DNA of 43,984 nt from Planctomycetes bacterium GWA2_39_15. GTDB lineage: Bacteria; Planctomycetota; Brocadiia; Brocadiales; Brocadiaceae. Below the pieces are notes generated by a model. It ran no database searches and had not been told where the DNA came from. It saw only the letters and a program-made list of their open reading frames with translations. The stretch is from NCBI GenBank assembly GCA_001824485.1, contig MHXP01000229.1, forward strand, positions 1 to 43,984, given 5' to 3'. The translations under genes and the position numbers were made by a program. Shown here piece by piece: positions 19,772-29,075 of the stretch (positions are counted from its first letter, which is position 1; each line of letters starts with the position of its first letter).

Positions 19772-20039
19772 GCAAGAACTCCAAATAGATAGAATCTGCC
19801 TTTCGTATAAATTTGCCAAGGAGTTTGCCCAACATAGCTACTGCATTGTTTATGATACCGGTATAGAAGATTATCCTGAATATTTTTGTTCAAACAGACC
19901 ATGGGGTAAAGGGAACAATCCTAAAACAGCGATCAGGGAATATTTACAGAACCATCCAGAATTTGTGATTGATAAAACGATAGAAAAAAAGCTGCTGTTC
20001 ACCAGTGCGTCTGACGGGTGGCTGAAGAGAATAATGTGA
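19767..20039 (+). pseudogene. C-terminal remnant of a cephalosporin hydroxylase-like (CmcI/RhmB family) methyltransferase
   Basis: YKFAKEFAQHSYCIVYDTGIEDYPEYFCSNRPWGKGNNPKTAIREYLQNHPEFVIDKTIEKKLLFTSASDGWLKRIM*; N-terminal two thirds missing. Confidence 0.72.
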
Positions 20040-21172
20040 TAGCGCAACTTTCTGACCTTCAAAACATAATCAAAAATCGACACCAATTCCGTACTCGATC
20101 GTACGATGAGGCTTTGGCTGCTTTCAAAGAAACTAAGGTTTTAATATACGGCGCAGGTGCATTTGGAAAAGAAATGCTGGCTGATTTGAAATCGCATGCT
20201 GTTCCCATTCAAGCTTTTCTGGATAAAAATGCTTATAAAATAAATTCCATAGCAGACGTTCCTGTGTACCCTCCTGATGAAGCATCTTTTACTTTAGAAT
20301 ATAGAGAGAATTGTCTGGTCATCATTTCTATCGTATTAAACAGAGAAAAGCGGGAACAAATTAAAAAATACCTGCTGGCATTAGGTTATCAAAAAATCAT
20401 AGATGCGCAGACCATACGAGCCAAACGAGTTCCATATAATGAAACAGATATGGAGCCGAATAATGAGATAATTGAAAAAGATGCAAAAGATTTATTATCA
20501 GCATTAGATCTTTTTGCAGATAATCACAGCCGTGAAATTTACGAGAGTTGTATCAATTGCCATCTGAGGAGGGAATATGAAAATGCGCTTGAAAGTCCAA
20601 ATACAATACAGTACTTGGTGTCAAACACACCTCAAAACAAAGGTACTTCCCGATTTATTGATTGCGGAGCCTATACGGGGGACACCCTCAAGTCCCTTAT
20701 AAGCAGAAATACCATTCAAGTCTATTGCGGTTTTGAGCCCGGTTTGTAAAGTTTTAAAATGTTAACGCAAACTGCCGACATGCTCCCTGAAACTACTTTG
20801 TGTGTACTTTTCCCATGCGGAGTAGGGAGATATCCGCATTCTGCTTTTTTCAATGATATTGCAGGGAGCGGATCTATAAGCAGGAATGGAACAAGCCTTA
20901 TACATATTGTAACCCTTGACGATACGCTTAAAAATTTTAATCCGACAATGATCAAAATGGATATTGAGGGTGAAGAATATAATGCCCTGCAGGGTGCAAA
21001 AAAAACCATCACACAGTCAAAGCCCGATTTGGCGATTTGCGTATACCATCGTATCAGCGACTATTGGATGATTCCCCTTCTTATTCATTCCTGGAATCTG
21101 GGTTATAAATTTTATTTGCGTGCTCATAGCTCTGCTACGATGGAAACAGTTTTATACGCAGTTGCACCATAA
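20018..21172 (+). pseudogene. FkbM-family methyltransferase with N-terminal Rossmann-like module, split by in-frame TAA (20747-20749)
   Basis: VLIYGAGAFGKEMLADLKSHAVPIQAFLDKNAYKINSIADVPVYPP; FIDCGAYTGDTLKSLI...FEPGL*SFKML...IVTLDDTL...IKMDIEGEEYNALQGAKKTI; both ORFs in the same frame. Start uncertain (GTG 20018 or 20036). Confidence 0.82.
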
Positions 21173-21187
21173 TGAAAGAGAAAACCT

Positions 21188-22168
21188 TTGGCTAATATCA
21201 AACGCATAGAGTTATATAAAGAACTTCCTCTAGAAACACCTTACTCTCTTCATATATTCTCTTCATATAGATGTAATTTTCGATGCAACTATTGCCTTCA
21301 CAGTTTACCAACAGAAACGCTTAAACAAAAAGCCTTTAAAAAAGAGCTTATGAGTTTTGATATTTTTAAAAAAACGATTGATGATCTTTTGGATTTTCCA
21401 AAATCTTTAAAAGCCCTGATTTTCGCAGGACATGGTGAACCATTACTTCATCCGGAGATTGCAGAAATGGTAGCTTACGCCAAGAAGAAAAACATCGCAG
21501 AGCGGGTTGAAATAGTTACTAATGCCAGTTTTTTATCAAATACCCTGGCTGATAAATTAATTAAAAGCGGGCTGGATAGATTAAAAATATCAATACAGGG
21601 ACTTGATGCGGATAAATATAAAAAAGTTTCAGGTATAAACATTGATTTTAATGAATTTATATCTAATATAAAATATTTTTATGAGCACAAGACAGAAACT
21701 GATGTGTATATTAAAATCATTGATGTTGCTCTGGAAAACATAGAGCAAGAAGATAAATTTTATTCTGTATTTTCACCTATTTGTGATCATGCTGCAATTG
21801 AGTATGCAATTCCATTTATAAAAGAGATAGAAGATAGTGTTTATACTAAAGAATTTACTAAAAGCAAACAAGGTAGTATTTTAAGCAAGGCAAAGACATG
21901 CCCTATGCCTTTTTATATGATGGTGATTGAGCCTTCAGGCAATGTTGTTCCTTGCTGTTCTACGGATATACCCATTAGTTTAGGAAATATTAATAAAAAT
22001 AGCCTAAAAGGGATATGGGAAAGTGAAAAACTAAGACAATTTTTGAGAACTCAACTTAAAAATAAGGATAAAAATAAAATTTGTAAATCTTGTTCAGTTC
22101 CTACCTTTGGATTGCAGGCCGGCGATTATTTGGACGGTCATGAAGAAGATTTGTTAAAGAAGTATTAA
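21188..22168 (+). CDS. rSAM/SPASM protein (tandem paralogue 1)
   Basis: YRCNFRCNYCLHS; CPMPFYMMVIEPSGNVVPCCSTDIPISLGNI; CKSC. Confidence 0.9.
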   Translation: MANIKRIELYKELPLETPYSLHIFSSYRCNFRCNYCLHSLPTETLKQKAFKKELMSFDIFKKTIDDLLDFPKSLKALIFAGHGEPLLHPEIAEMVAYAKKKNIAERVEIVTNASFLSNTLADKLIKSGLDRLKISIQGLDADKYKKVSGINIDFNEFISNIKYFYEHKTETDVYIKIIDVALENIEQEDKFYSVFSPICDHAAIEYAIPFIKEIEDSVYTKEFTKSKQGSILSKAKTCPMPFYMMVIEPSGNVVPCCSTDIPISLGNINKNSLKGIWESEKLRQFLRTQLKNKDKNKICKSCSVPTFGLQAGDYLDGHEEDLLKKY

Positions 22169-22254
22169 ACTTTTTCCAAATCGCCTGTTAATAACAGTTA
22201 ACAGTAATTGCGAGTGAATGAACCAAAATTTGTAATAACATAGGATAAAAATTT

Positions 22255-23295
22255 ATGAAAGCAAAAATAATCCCAGGTTATGATAGTAATAGACAAACAC
22301 TGTCAGAAATAATACCCATTGATACACCTTTTACTTTATTTATATCCCCTTCTCAAACATGCAATTTCAAATGTGTTTACTGCAGTCAAAGCATGAATGC
22401 GAATCAAAAAAAACAGTATGGATTTAGCCAAAAATTACAGGATTTCAGTTTGTTTGTACGGTTGGCACATCAGGCTGCGGAGTTTCCTAAAAAATTCAAG
22501 AGAGTACTGTTAACCGGATTAGGCGAACCGTTAACTAATCCCCGCATTGCCGAAATGGTGAAGATGCTTGCATATCTTAATGTAGCAGAGAAATATGAGG
22601 TTTTTACCAATGCTTCTCTTTTAACACCGGAGTTGAGCAAAAAGCTTATTGAAGCAGGGCTAACAGGGCTAAGAATATCTGTTCAAGGCTTGACAGCAAA
22701 AAAATACAAGGAAATATGTGGCGTGAATATAGATTTTGATACCTTTGTAGAAAGAATAAGGTTTTTTTATCAAAACAAAGGGAATTGCACGGTCTATATA
22801 AAAATTATTGACGAATGTTTGGAAGGAGAACAGGAAAGGGAGAAGTTTTTTAAAATATTTGGCGATATCTGTGATGATATATTTGTTGAAAACCTTGTAA
22901 AGGCACAGCCCATGATGGGTGATTATGATGGTAAAGTCAGCAATACAAAAACTTTTTATGGTGAAACAGCAGAAAAACGAGAAGTATGTCCTTATATGTT
23001 TTATACACTGCAGACTGATTCTGTAGGCAATGCATTTCCTTGTCCGCCATTAGGATTACCGCATTCATTTTCACTGGGAAATATTGAAGAGAAATCCCTG
23101 ATGGAAATATGGAATGGTGAAAAACTGAAAAAATTACGAATTTCACATTTACGTAAAAACAATAGCAAGGCAGCTGTTTGTAAACAGTGCACTTGCTACA
23201 AAGCTTTTACACCCAAAGAAGATGATTTGGATGCTTCTGCTGATGTAATTTTAAGCCGTATAACAACGGATAAACTAAAATCATGTCAAGGATAG
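22255..23295 (+). CDS. rSAM/SPASM protein (tandem paralogue 2)
   Basis: QTCNFKCVYCSQS; CPYMFYTLQTDSVGNAFPCPPLGLPHSFSLGNI; CKQC. Confidence 0.9.
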   Translation: MKAKIIPGYDSNRQTLSEIIPIDTPFTLFISPSQTCNFKCVYCSQSMNANQKKQYGFSQKLQDFSLFVRLAHQAAEFPKKFKRVLLTGLGEPLTNPRIAEMVKMLAYLNVAEKYEVFTNASLLTPELSKKLIEAGLTGLRISVQGLTAKKYKEICGVNIDFDTFVERIRFFYQNKGNCTVYIKIIDECLEGEQEREKFFKIFGDICDDIFVENLVKAQPMMGDYDGKVSNTKTFYGETAEKREVCPYMFYTLQTDSVGNAFPCPPLGLPHSFSLGNIEEKSLMEIWNGEKLKKLRISHLRKNNSKAAVCKQCTCYKAFTPKEDDLDASADVILSRITTDKLKSCQG

Positions 23296-24296
23296 AGCCG
23301 ATTTCCGGTTATAATGATAGGGTTGTACTTTCAAAAGCAATCCCACTGTCCACTCCATTTACGCTCAACATTTTTCCTTTGAATGCCTGTAATTTTCGAT
23401 GCAATTATTGTGCGCAAAGTTTAGATAAGGCAAAACTTAAAGCAATATACGGCTTTAGATGCGCGGATATTATGAGTATTGATACTCTTGGAAAAATAAT
23501 AGATCAGGCAAAAAAATTTGACCATACTTTTAAACTTGTTTCCTTTATGGGGCATGGCGAGCCATTATTACATCCACTTCTGCCAGAAATGATAGATCGT
23601 GTATATAAATCAGGTATTGCAGACCGTATTGAAATAATAACAAATGCCTCAAAATTAACGCCATCATTGTCAGATGCGATCATTAATGCCAAACTTACAA
23701 ATTTGAGAATTTCACTACAGGGGTTATCAAGTGATAAATATAAGCAAGTTAGCGATGTTGAGATTGATTTTAACAGGCTAGTAGAAAACATAACATATTT
23801 CTATGAACATACAAAGGAAACAAATGTTTTTGTTAAAATTATGGATGTTTCGCTTAATCAGGGAGAAGAAGAAAAATTTTACAGCATATTTGATAAGATA
23901 TCCGACAGGATGTATATCGAAAGAATAAAACCGGTTTATGATGGAGTGGACTATTCAAAAAATTCATTTGATCATCTCGTTGACAGGTATGGCAACAAAC
24001 ATAAGCCGAGACGGGTATGTCCTCTTCCCTTTTTTACATTATCTATCTGGCCAAATGGTGATATTGCATCATGTGATGCTATATATAACCCTGTGTTATT
24101 AGGTAATATTCATGAACATAATCTTTTGGGTGTTTGGAAGTCTCCCAAATTAAATAATTTTCGATTACGGTTGTTAAAAGGCGAAAAAAATATTATCTAT
24201 GGTTGTCAAAAATGCTGTGCCCCTGATGATGTCAGCCATCCTGATGATGAACTAGATAGTGATGCAAAAGAACTTTTAGCAAAATTTCAAGTTTAA
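23283..24296 (+). CDS. rSAM/SPASM protein (tandem paralogue 3)
   Basis: NACNFRCNYCAQS; CPLPFFTLSIWPNGDIASCDAIYNPVLLGNI; CQKCC; overlaps the previous gene. Confidence 0.9.
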   Translation: MSRIEPISGYNDRVVLSKAIPLSTPFTLNIFPLNACNFRCNYCAQSLDKAKLKAIYGFRCADIMSIDTLGKIIDQAKKFDHTFKLVSFMGHGEPLLHPLLPEMIDRVYKSGIADRIEIITNASKLTPSLSDAIINAKLTNLRISLQGLSSDKYKQVSDVEIDFNRLVENITYFYEHTKETNVFVKIMDVSLNQGEEEKFYSIFDKISDRMYIERIKPVYDGVDYSKNSFDHLVDRYGNKHKPRRVCPLPFFTLSIWPNGDIASCDAIYNPVLLGNIHEHNLLGVWKSPKLNNFRLRLLKGEKNIIYGCQKCCAPDDVSHPDDELDSDAKELLAKFQV

Positions 24297-24593
24297 AATG
24301 ATATTCCTTTGGGAAATTCGATACAAGGAATGCTTAACCACCGTTTTGGCTAAAAACAAACCAAATATTTTTTTGAGTACAGTTTTGAATAACCAAGAGG
24401 CGATGCATTTGCACAATTACTTAAAGAATGCTGTGGTTTTTGTCCATGCACAAAGCGATAGATGGTGCCCCGCTGTCTCCGGACAGACAGTACCATTAAG
24501 AAATATCACAGTTGCAGTAAATGGAACTCTGCGTTGTGTAAAGTGAAAAACGTATATTCACAAAATTATAAAACGAAAACATAGGAGAATAAA

Positions 24594-25487
24594 ATTAACA
24601 TTACAACAAATCTCAAAGATCACATACCCAAAGTCAGTATCGGTATGCCCGTGTACAACGGCGAGAAGTATATCCGTGAAGCAGTCGACTCACTGCTTGC
24701 CCAGACCTTTACTGATTTAGAACTTATCATTTCCGATAACGCATCGACGGATGGCACCGAAGCCATTTGCCGGGAGTACGCTGCCCGCGATACGCGAATC
24801 AGATATATACGGCAGCGTGAAAATCGGGGGGTGGTGGCAAACTTTCAATTTGTGCTGGCTAAGGCGATTGGGGAGTATTTTATGTGGGCAGCGGCGGATG
24901 ATGTTTGGGACATCATATATATTGAAACATTGCTTTCCATTTCATCTGCATATCAATGCGTGGCGTATTGTTCCCTTCAGGCCATAGATGCAAATGGCAA
25001 GAAAATAATGCATCCTGCTAACAACCAAAAGTTTGAATTCACGGGAAGTCGCTTTGCCAGAAGGCTTAAATATTATATACAACCTAACTTTATGGGTAAG
25101 AGTGGTTCTATATACGGAATATTTCCCGTTTGCCGATTAAGGAAAATCGATTTCCAGACAATCGAACACGACGATGGGGAGGATATTTGTATTTACGTTT
25201 TGTTAGAACATACAGAAATACGGCATGTTGGGAGCGGTTTCTTTTACAAGAGATTACACAATGATTGTCATGGCGGATTTGCAATGCAAGAGATGGGAAA
25301 TCCTGATATTTTTGAGAGACTGTTGTTTTTCGCAAGAAGGATACTATTGGATTCTAAGCTGTTCAGGTATATTAGACGAAGCAGTGCGATTGAATCTGTT
25401 TTTCTGCTTGCTGCTTATCCGATCACCGTTGCTTATAATCTAGCCTATACGGTATTCTTTAAAATACGAAGTATATTAACGCCATGA
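24594..25487 (+). CDS. Family 2 glycosyltransferase; probable start upstream of the first ATG (24645), candidate ATT at 24594
   Basis: KVSIGMPVYNGEKYIREAVDSLLAQTFTDLELIISDNASTDGT; AGGAG at 24583-24587; no ATG/GTG/TTG between the in-frame TAG at 24582 and ATG 24645. Confidence 0.85.
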   Translation: MNITTNLKDHIPKVSIGMPVYNGEKYIREAVDSLLAQTFTDLELIISDNASTDGTEAICREYAARDTRIRYIRQRENRGVVANFQFVLAKAIGEYFMWAAADDVWDIIYIETLLSISSAYQCVAYCSLQAIDANGKKIMHPANNQKFEFTGSRFARRLKYYIQPNFMGKSGSIYGIFPVCRLRKIDFQTIEHDDGEDICIYVLLEHTEIRHVGSGFFYKRLHNDCHGGFAMQEMGNPDIFERLLFFARRILLDSKLFRYIRRSSAIESVFLLAAYPITVAYNLAYTVFFKIRSILTP

Positions 25488-25775
25488 ATTGCGGTGAGCA
25501 GATTTTGACCTTAAGAAATTATGTGAAACAAAAGGAGAATAAGAAAATCCCACTTTCGGAATTCCTTGTTCTTTCCTTTATATCCCCCTCCTGATGGGAT
25601 AAAACGGGAGGTGTTATTCAATTCACGGCTAAATTGATGTGTCGTTTTAAGATAGCGCCTATGAGATTTAACTGGATGAAGAGGGGGAGAGGGTTTCGTG
25701 AAGACAGGTTCGGAAATTGTCGACGAGGTAGCATTTGGGAATCAAGGGGCCGATATCAGATGTGTGGGTGAGGGT

Positions 25776-26783
25776 ATGAGCCGTTCCACTCATATCAGGA
25801 ATCCCGAAGTCTCTGTGCTGATGTCCTGCTACAACGGCAGCCGCTGGCTGCAAGAAGCTATCGACAGCGTTCTGGCGCAGACCTTCGAGTCCTTTGAATT
25901 TATTCTGGTAGATGATGGATCAACGGATGAAACGTGGGACATCATCGAGAGATATCGCGCCCGTGATGAGCGCATCATTGCCATAGCTAAGAAAAATACC
26001 GGGCTGGCCGACTCGCTTAATGTGGGCATCATGCAGGCAAGAGGTACATGGATTGCCCGGTTGGATCAAGACGATTTGTGTGAACAAATGAGGCTTGAAG
26101 ATCAGGTTAACTTTATGCGCAATCATCCGGAAATTGTGTTGCTCGGCGCCGGTTGTATTGAAATCGAAGAGCATGGCAGGATCATAAAGAAACACCGGTA
26201 TCCATCAGGCCACCGCAAGCTGGTTTGTTTCCTTGAGCGTTTGCAGCGATTTTTTCCGCATTCATCGGCATTCTATCGTGTGAAGGATGTTCGCAATGTG
26301 GGTGGGTATAACTTGCGCATTTCCAGAGCGGAGGATAGGCGCCTATGGTTGGCGTTGGCGTTGCGGGGAAAGATGGCATGTTTGTCCAAACCTCTTGTCC
26401 GTATCAGAAAGCATTCCAGCCAGATGTCTCTTGATGATAATGGCAGACGTCAACTTTGCGATGCAATAGCGGCAACGGTTTGCCATTTTTTGCAAAAAGC
26501 GGGCAGTAAAGATCCTTCCGTAGACGCGAGTACGGACGAATGGATTGAGTTTATGAAATGGGTTGAAAGTAGAATTGATGCATCGGGTTATTTATCGGGG
26601 AGTAAAGCATGGGTTGATGCCCGATCAGCATTCTTCGCCACCAAGAACAGGCTGGCCGGCGCATTTCATTTCGCGGGTCGTATCCTTCGATCCGGTCACG
26701 CCAGTGAGCTGGTGTGGGAAAAATTTTTTGGTTCATCACTGCCGCAACGGCTGGCGAGGGAATGGATAATGTTAACCCGGTAG
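25776..26783 (+). CDS. Family 2 glycosyltransferase
   Basis: EVSVLMSCYNGSRWLQEAIDSVLAQTFESFEFILVDDGSTDET...WIARLDQDD; the ORF extends upstream to 25698, ATG 25776 chosen by homology position. Confidence 0.92.
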   Translation: MSRSTHIRNPEVSVLMSCYNGSRWLQEAIDSVLAQTFESFEFILVDDGSTDETWDIIERYRARDERIIAIAKKNTGLADSLNVGIMQARGTWIARLDQDDLCEQMRLEDQVNFMRNHPEIVLLGAGCIEIEEHGRIIKKHRYPSGHRKLVCFLERLQRFFPHSSAFYRVKDVRNVGGYNLRISRAEDRRLWLALALRGKMACLSKPLVRIRKHSSQMSLDDNGRRQLCDAIAATVCHFLQKAGSKDPSVDASTDEWIEFMKWVESRIDASGYLSGSKAWVDARSAFFATKNRLAGAFHFAGRILRSGHASELVWEKFFGSSLPQRLAREWIMLTR

Positions 26784-26863
26784 GTGTGGCTGCCCCCCAA
26801 TTCTTGCTGTGCCGGACGAGACTTTGATGCGTATGAAATATGAATGGAGGATGAAATTCACGC

Positions 26864-27823
26864 ATGGCAGTTAATAACACATTGCATACTCTGGTCTTAG
26901 GCGGCGGCGGTTTTATAGGTTCGCATCTGGTTAGCGCCCTGTTATTGCAAGGGCGGCGTGTTAGAGTATTGGAACGACCTTATCGCAAACATACAAAGTT
27001 GGTTCCTCAGCATCCAAATTTGGAATGGTTAGAAGGTAATTTTGGCAATACCGAAGATGTCCGTCGTGCGCTTCACGATGTAGATGCCGTATTTCATCTG
27101 GTTTCCACCACACAGCCACAATCCTCCAACGATGACCCAACATTTGACATTCAGAGCAACCTGCTTGCCACCGTTGGCTTGCTCGAACAAATGCGATTTT
27201 TGAAAAACGTTCCGCTCATTTTCATTTCATCTGGTGGAACGGTCTACGGTAAACCACAGCAAATTGCTATCTCGGAGAAGCATCCAACCGAGCCTCAATG
27301 TTCTTACGGCATCGTTAAGCTTACTATTGAAAAATACCTGGCGCTTTATCATCTATTGTATGGTATCAATTACCGTGTGTTGCGGTTTTCCAATCCTTAC
27401 GGGCCTGGTCAGGAAGAAAATCGCACACAGGGAGTAATTGGCACATTCTTGTCGCGCATCCTGCAAGGCCTGCCGATTGAAGTGTGGGGAGATGGTTCAG
27501 TAGTGCGCGATTATGTGTACATTAGAGACGCTATTGCTGCCTTTCTGCTGGTCGAACGTTATCAGGGGAAGGAACGCATTTTCAACATTGGTTCGGGCAG
27601 TGGTTACAGTGTGTTAGAAATCATTTCGGCAATTGAACGTGTTACTGGGAAAAAAGCAGATGTGCATTTCAGTGGCAAACGTGAATTTGATGTGCCGGTG
27701 AGCATACTCAATATTCAGCGGGCACGAAAAGAGCTTAACTGGCAACCCCACACCATGCTAGAAGATGGCTTACACGCCACATTGGACTGGATGAGGCGGT
27801 CGTATGCGGTATTACAAGAATAG
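26864..27823 (+). CDS. NAD-dependent epimerase/dehydratase (UDP-glucose 4-epimerase-like SDR)
   Basis: LVLGGGGFIGSHLVSALLLQG; SSGGTVYG; SYGIVKLTIEKYL. Confidence 0.88.
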   Translation: MAVNNTLHTLVLGGGGFIGSHLVSALLLQGRRVRVLERPYRKHTKLVPQHPNLEWLEGNFGNTEDVRRALHDVDAVFHLVSTTQPQSSNDDPTFDIQSNLLATVGLLEQMRFLKNVPLIFISSGGTVYGKPQQIAISEKHPTEPQCSYGIVKLTIEKYLALYHLLYGINYRVLRFSNPYGPGQEENRTQGVIGTFLSRILQGLPIEVWGDGSVVRDYVYIRDAIAAFLLVERYQGKERIFNIGSGSGYSVLEIISAIERVTGKKADVHFSGKREFDVPVSILNIQRARKELNWQPHTMLEDGLHATLDWMRRSYAVLQE

Positions 27824-27867
27824 TTATTATTGACACCTAATTTTTGAACATTTAAGAGAGACACATT

Positions 27868-28120
27868 GAGTTCCTTTTAGGCAAGGGATATAAGGTACAT
27901 GGGATGAAGCGGCGCACGTCTCTTTTTAATACGGTCAGGATAGACCATTTGTTTCATGATCCGCATGAAAAAGGTATCAAATTTTTTTTACACCACGGCG
28001 ATATGACGGATTCCAGCAGGTGAACAGCATAGCGTTCGTGAGTTTGTTGATTTAGCAGCAAGAGAACTGGGCATGAAAATAAGCAACGGCGTGGACGAAG
28101 TAGGCATACTGATAGTGTAA
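27868..28120 (+). pseudogene. gmd relic with large internal deletion
   Basis: [50 protein letters not shown], joined out of frame to [30 protein letters not shown]; the middle of Gmd is missing. Confidence 0.85.
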
Positions 28121-28145
28121 ACAGGGATGCTTCTTTGAGGTCAAT

Positions 28146-29075
28146 ATGAAGATGAGCGTTTTACTTACAGGCGCTTCCGGGATGGTTGGAAGGAATTTTT
28201 TGGAACATCCTGAAGCCTGTAACTTTGAAATTTTAGCTCCCTCTGGTTCTGGATTGAATTTACTGGATTATGCCACGGTAAAGGAATATCTCATTAATTT
28301 TAAACCGGATATAGTAATCCATGCGGCTGGAAAGGTAGGAGGTATTCAGGCTAATATCCGTGAACCGGTCAGGTTTCTTTTGGAAAATCTGGATATGGGA
28401 CGTAATCTGGTTTGGGCTGCACACGAAACGGGGATAAAGAAACTGATAAACATTGGCAGTTCCTGTATGTATCCCCGCAATGCACCCAATCCACTGAAAG
28501 AGGATATGATACTGCATGGTGAACTTGAACCGACAAATGAAGGGTATGCACTGGCTAAAATTGCTGTAGCACGTCTGTGTGAATATATAGTACGGGAAAA
28601 CCCTGAATACCAATATAAAACCTTAATCCCCTGTAATCTTTACGGCCGATGGGATAAGTTTGACCCAAGTAACTCGCATTTGGTTCCCGCTATCATAAAA
28701 AAAGTCCACGATGCTATAATAGCGAACGGGAAAGAGGTGGGGATATGGAGCAGTGGAACTGCACGGAGAGAGTTTATGTATGCGGGAGATATGGCCGATT
28801 GTCTGGTGCATGCAATAAGAAATTTCAACTCCCTTCCTCTGTCCATGAACGTGGGCCTCGGATACGACTATACGATAGACGAATATTACAGGATAACGGC
28901 TGAGGTGATAGGCTTTAAAGGGAAGTTTGTTCATGATCTTTCAAAACCAGAGGGGATGAGGCAGAAGCTGGTTGATGTGAGCAGATTAAAGTCTTTTGGC
29001 TGGCAGGCAAAAACCAGCCTGGAAGAGGGGATTGAAAAGACGTATAAATTTTATCTTGAACGGGGGATAAAATGA
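28146..29075 (+). CDS. colC: GDP-L-colitose synthase-like / GDP-fucose synthase family SDR
   Basis: LLTGASGMVGRNFLE...HAAGKVGGIQANIREPVRFLLENL...NIGSSCMYPRNAPNPLKEDMILHGELEPTNEGYALAKI; adjacency to colD favours ColC over Fcl. Confidence 0.75.
   Translation: MKMSVLLTGASGMVGRNFLEHPEACNFEILAPSGSGLNLLDYATVKEYLINFKPDIVIHAAGKVGGIQANIREPVRFLLENLDMGRNLVWAAHETGIKKLINIGSSCMYPRNAPNPLKEDMILHGELEPTNEGYALAKIAVARLCEYIVRENPEYQYKTLIPCNLYGRWDKFDPSNSHLVPAIIKKVHDAIIANGKEVGIWSSGTARREFMYAGDMADCLVHAIRNFNSLPLSMNVGLGYDYTIDEYYRITAEVIGFKGKFVHDLSKPEGMRQKLVDVSRLKSFGWQAKTSLEEGIEKTYKFYLERGIK

Noticed and set aside
11817-24296. Lipid (e.g. ladderane-type) biosynthesis cluster because of multiple rSAMs
   Set aside because: No fatty-acid synthesis genes (FabF/FabG/ACP/desaturase-like) seen in the window.
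24298-24546. 82-aa ORF after the third tandem SPASM gene
   Set aside because: No recognisable domain; alternative frames show scraps resembling SPASM tails (NDIPLGNSIQGML, KECCGFCPC), so more likely decayed sequence; not strong enough to call.
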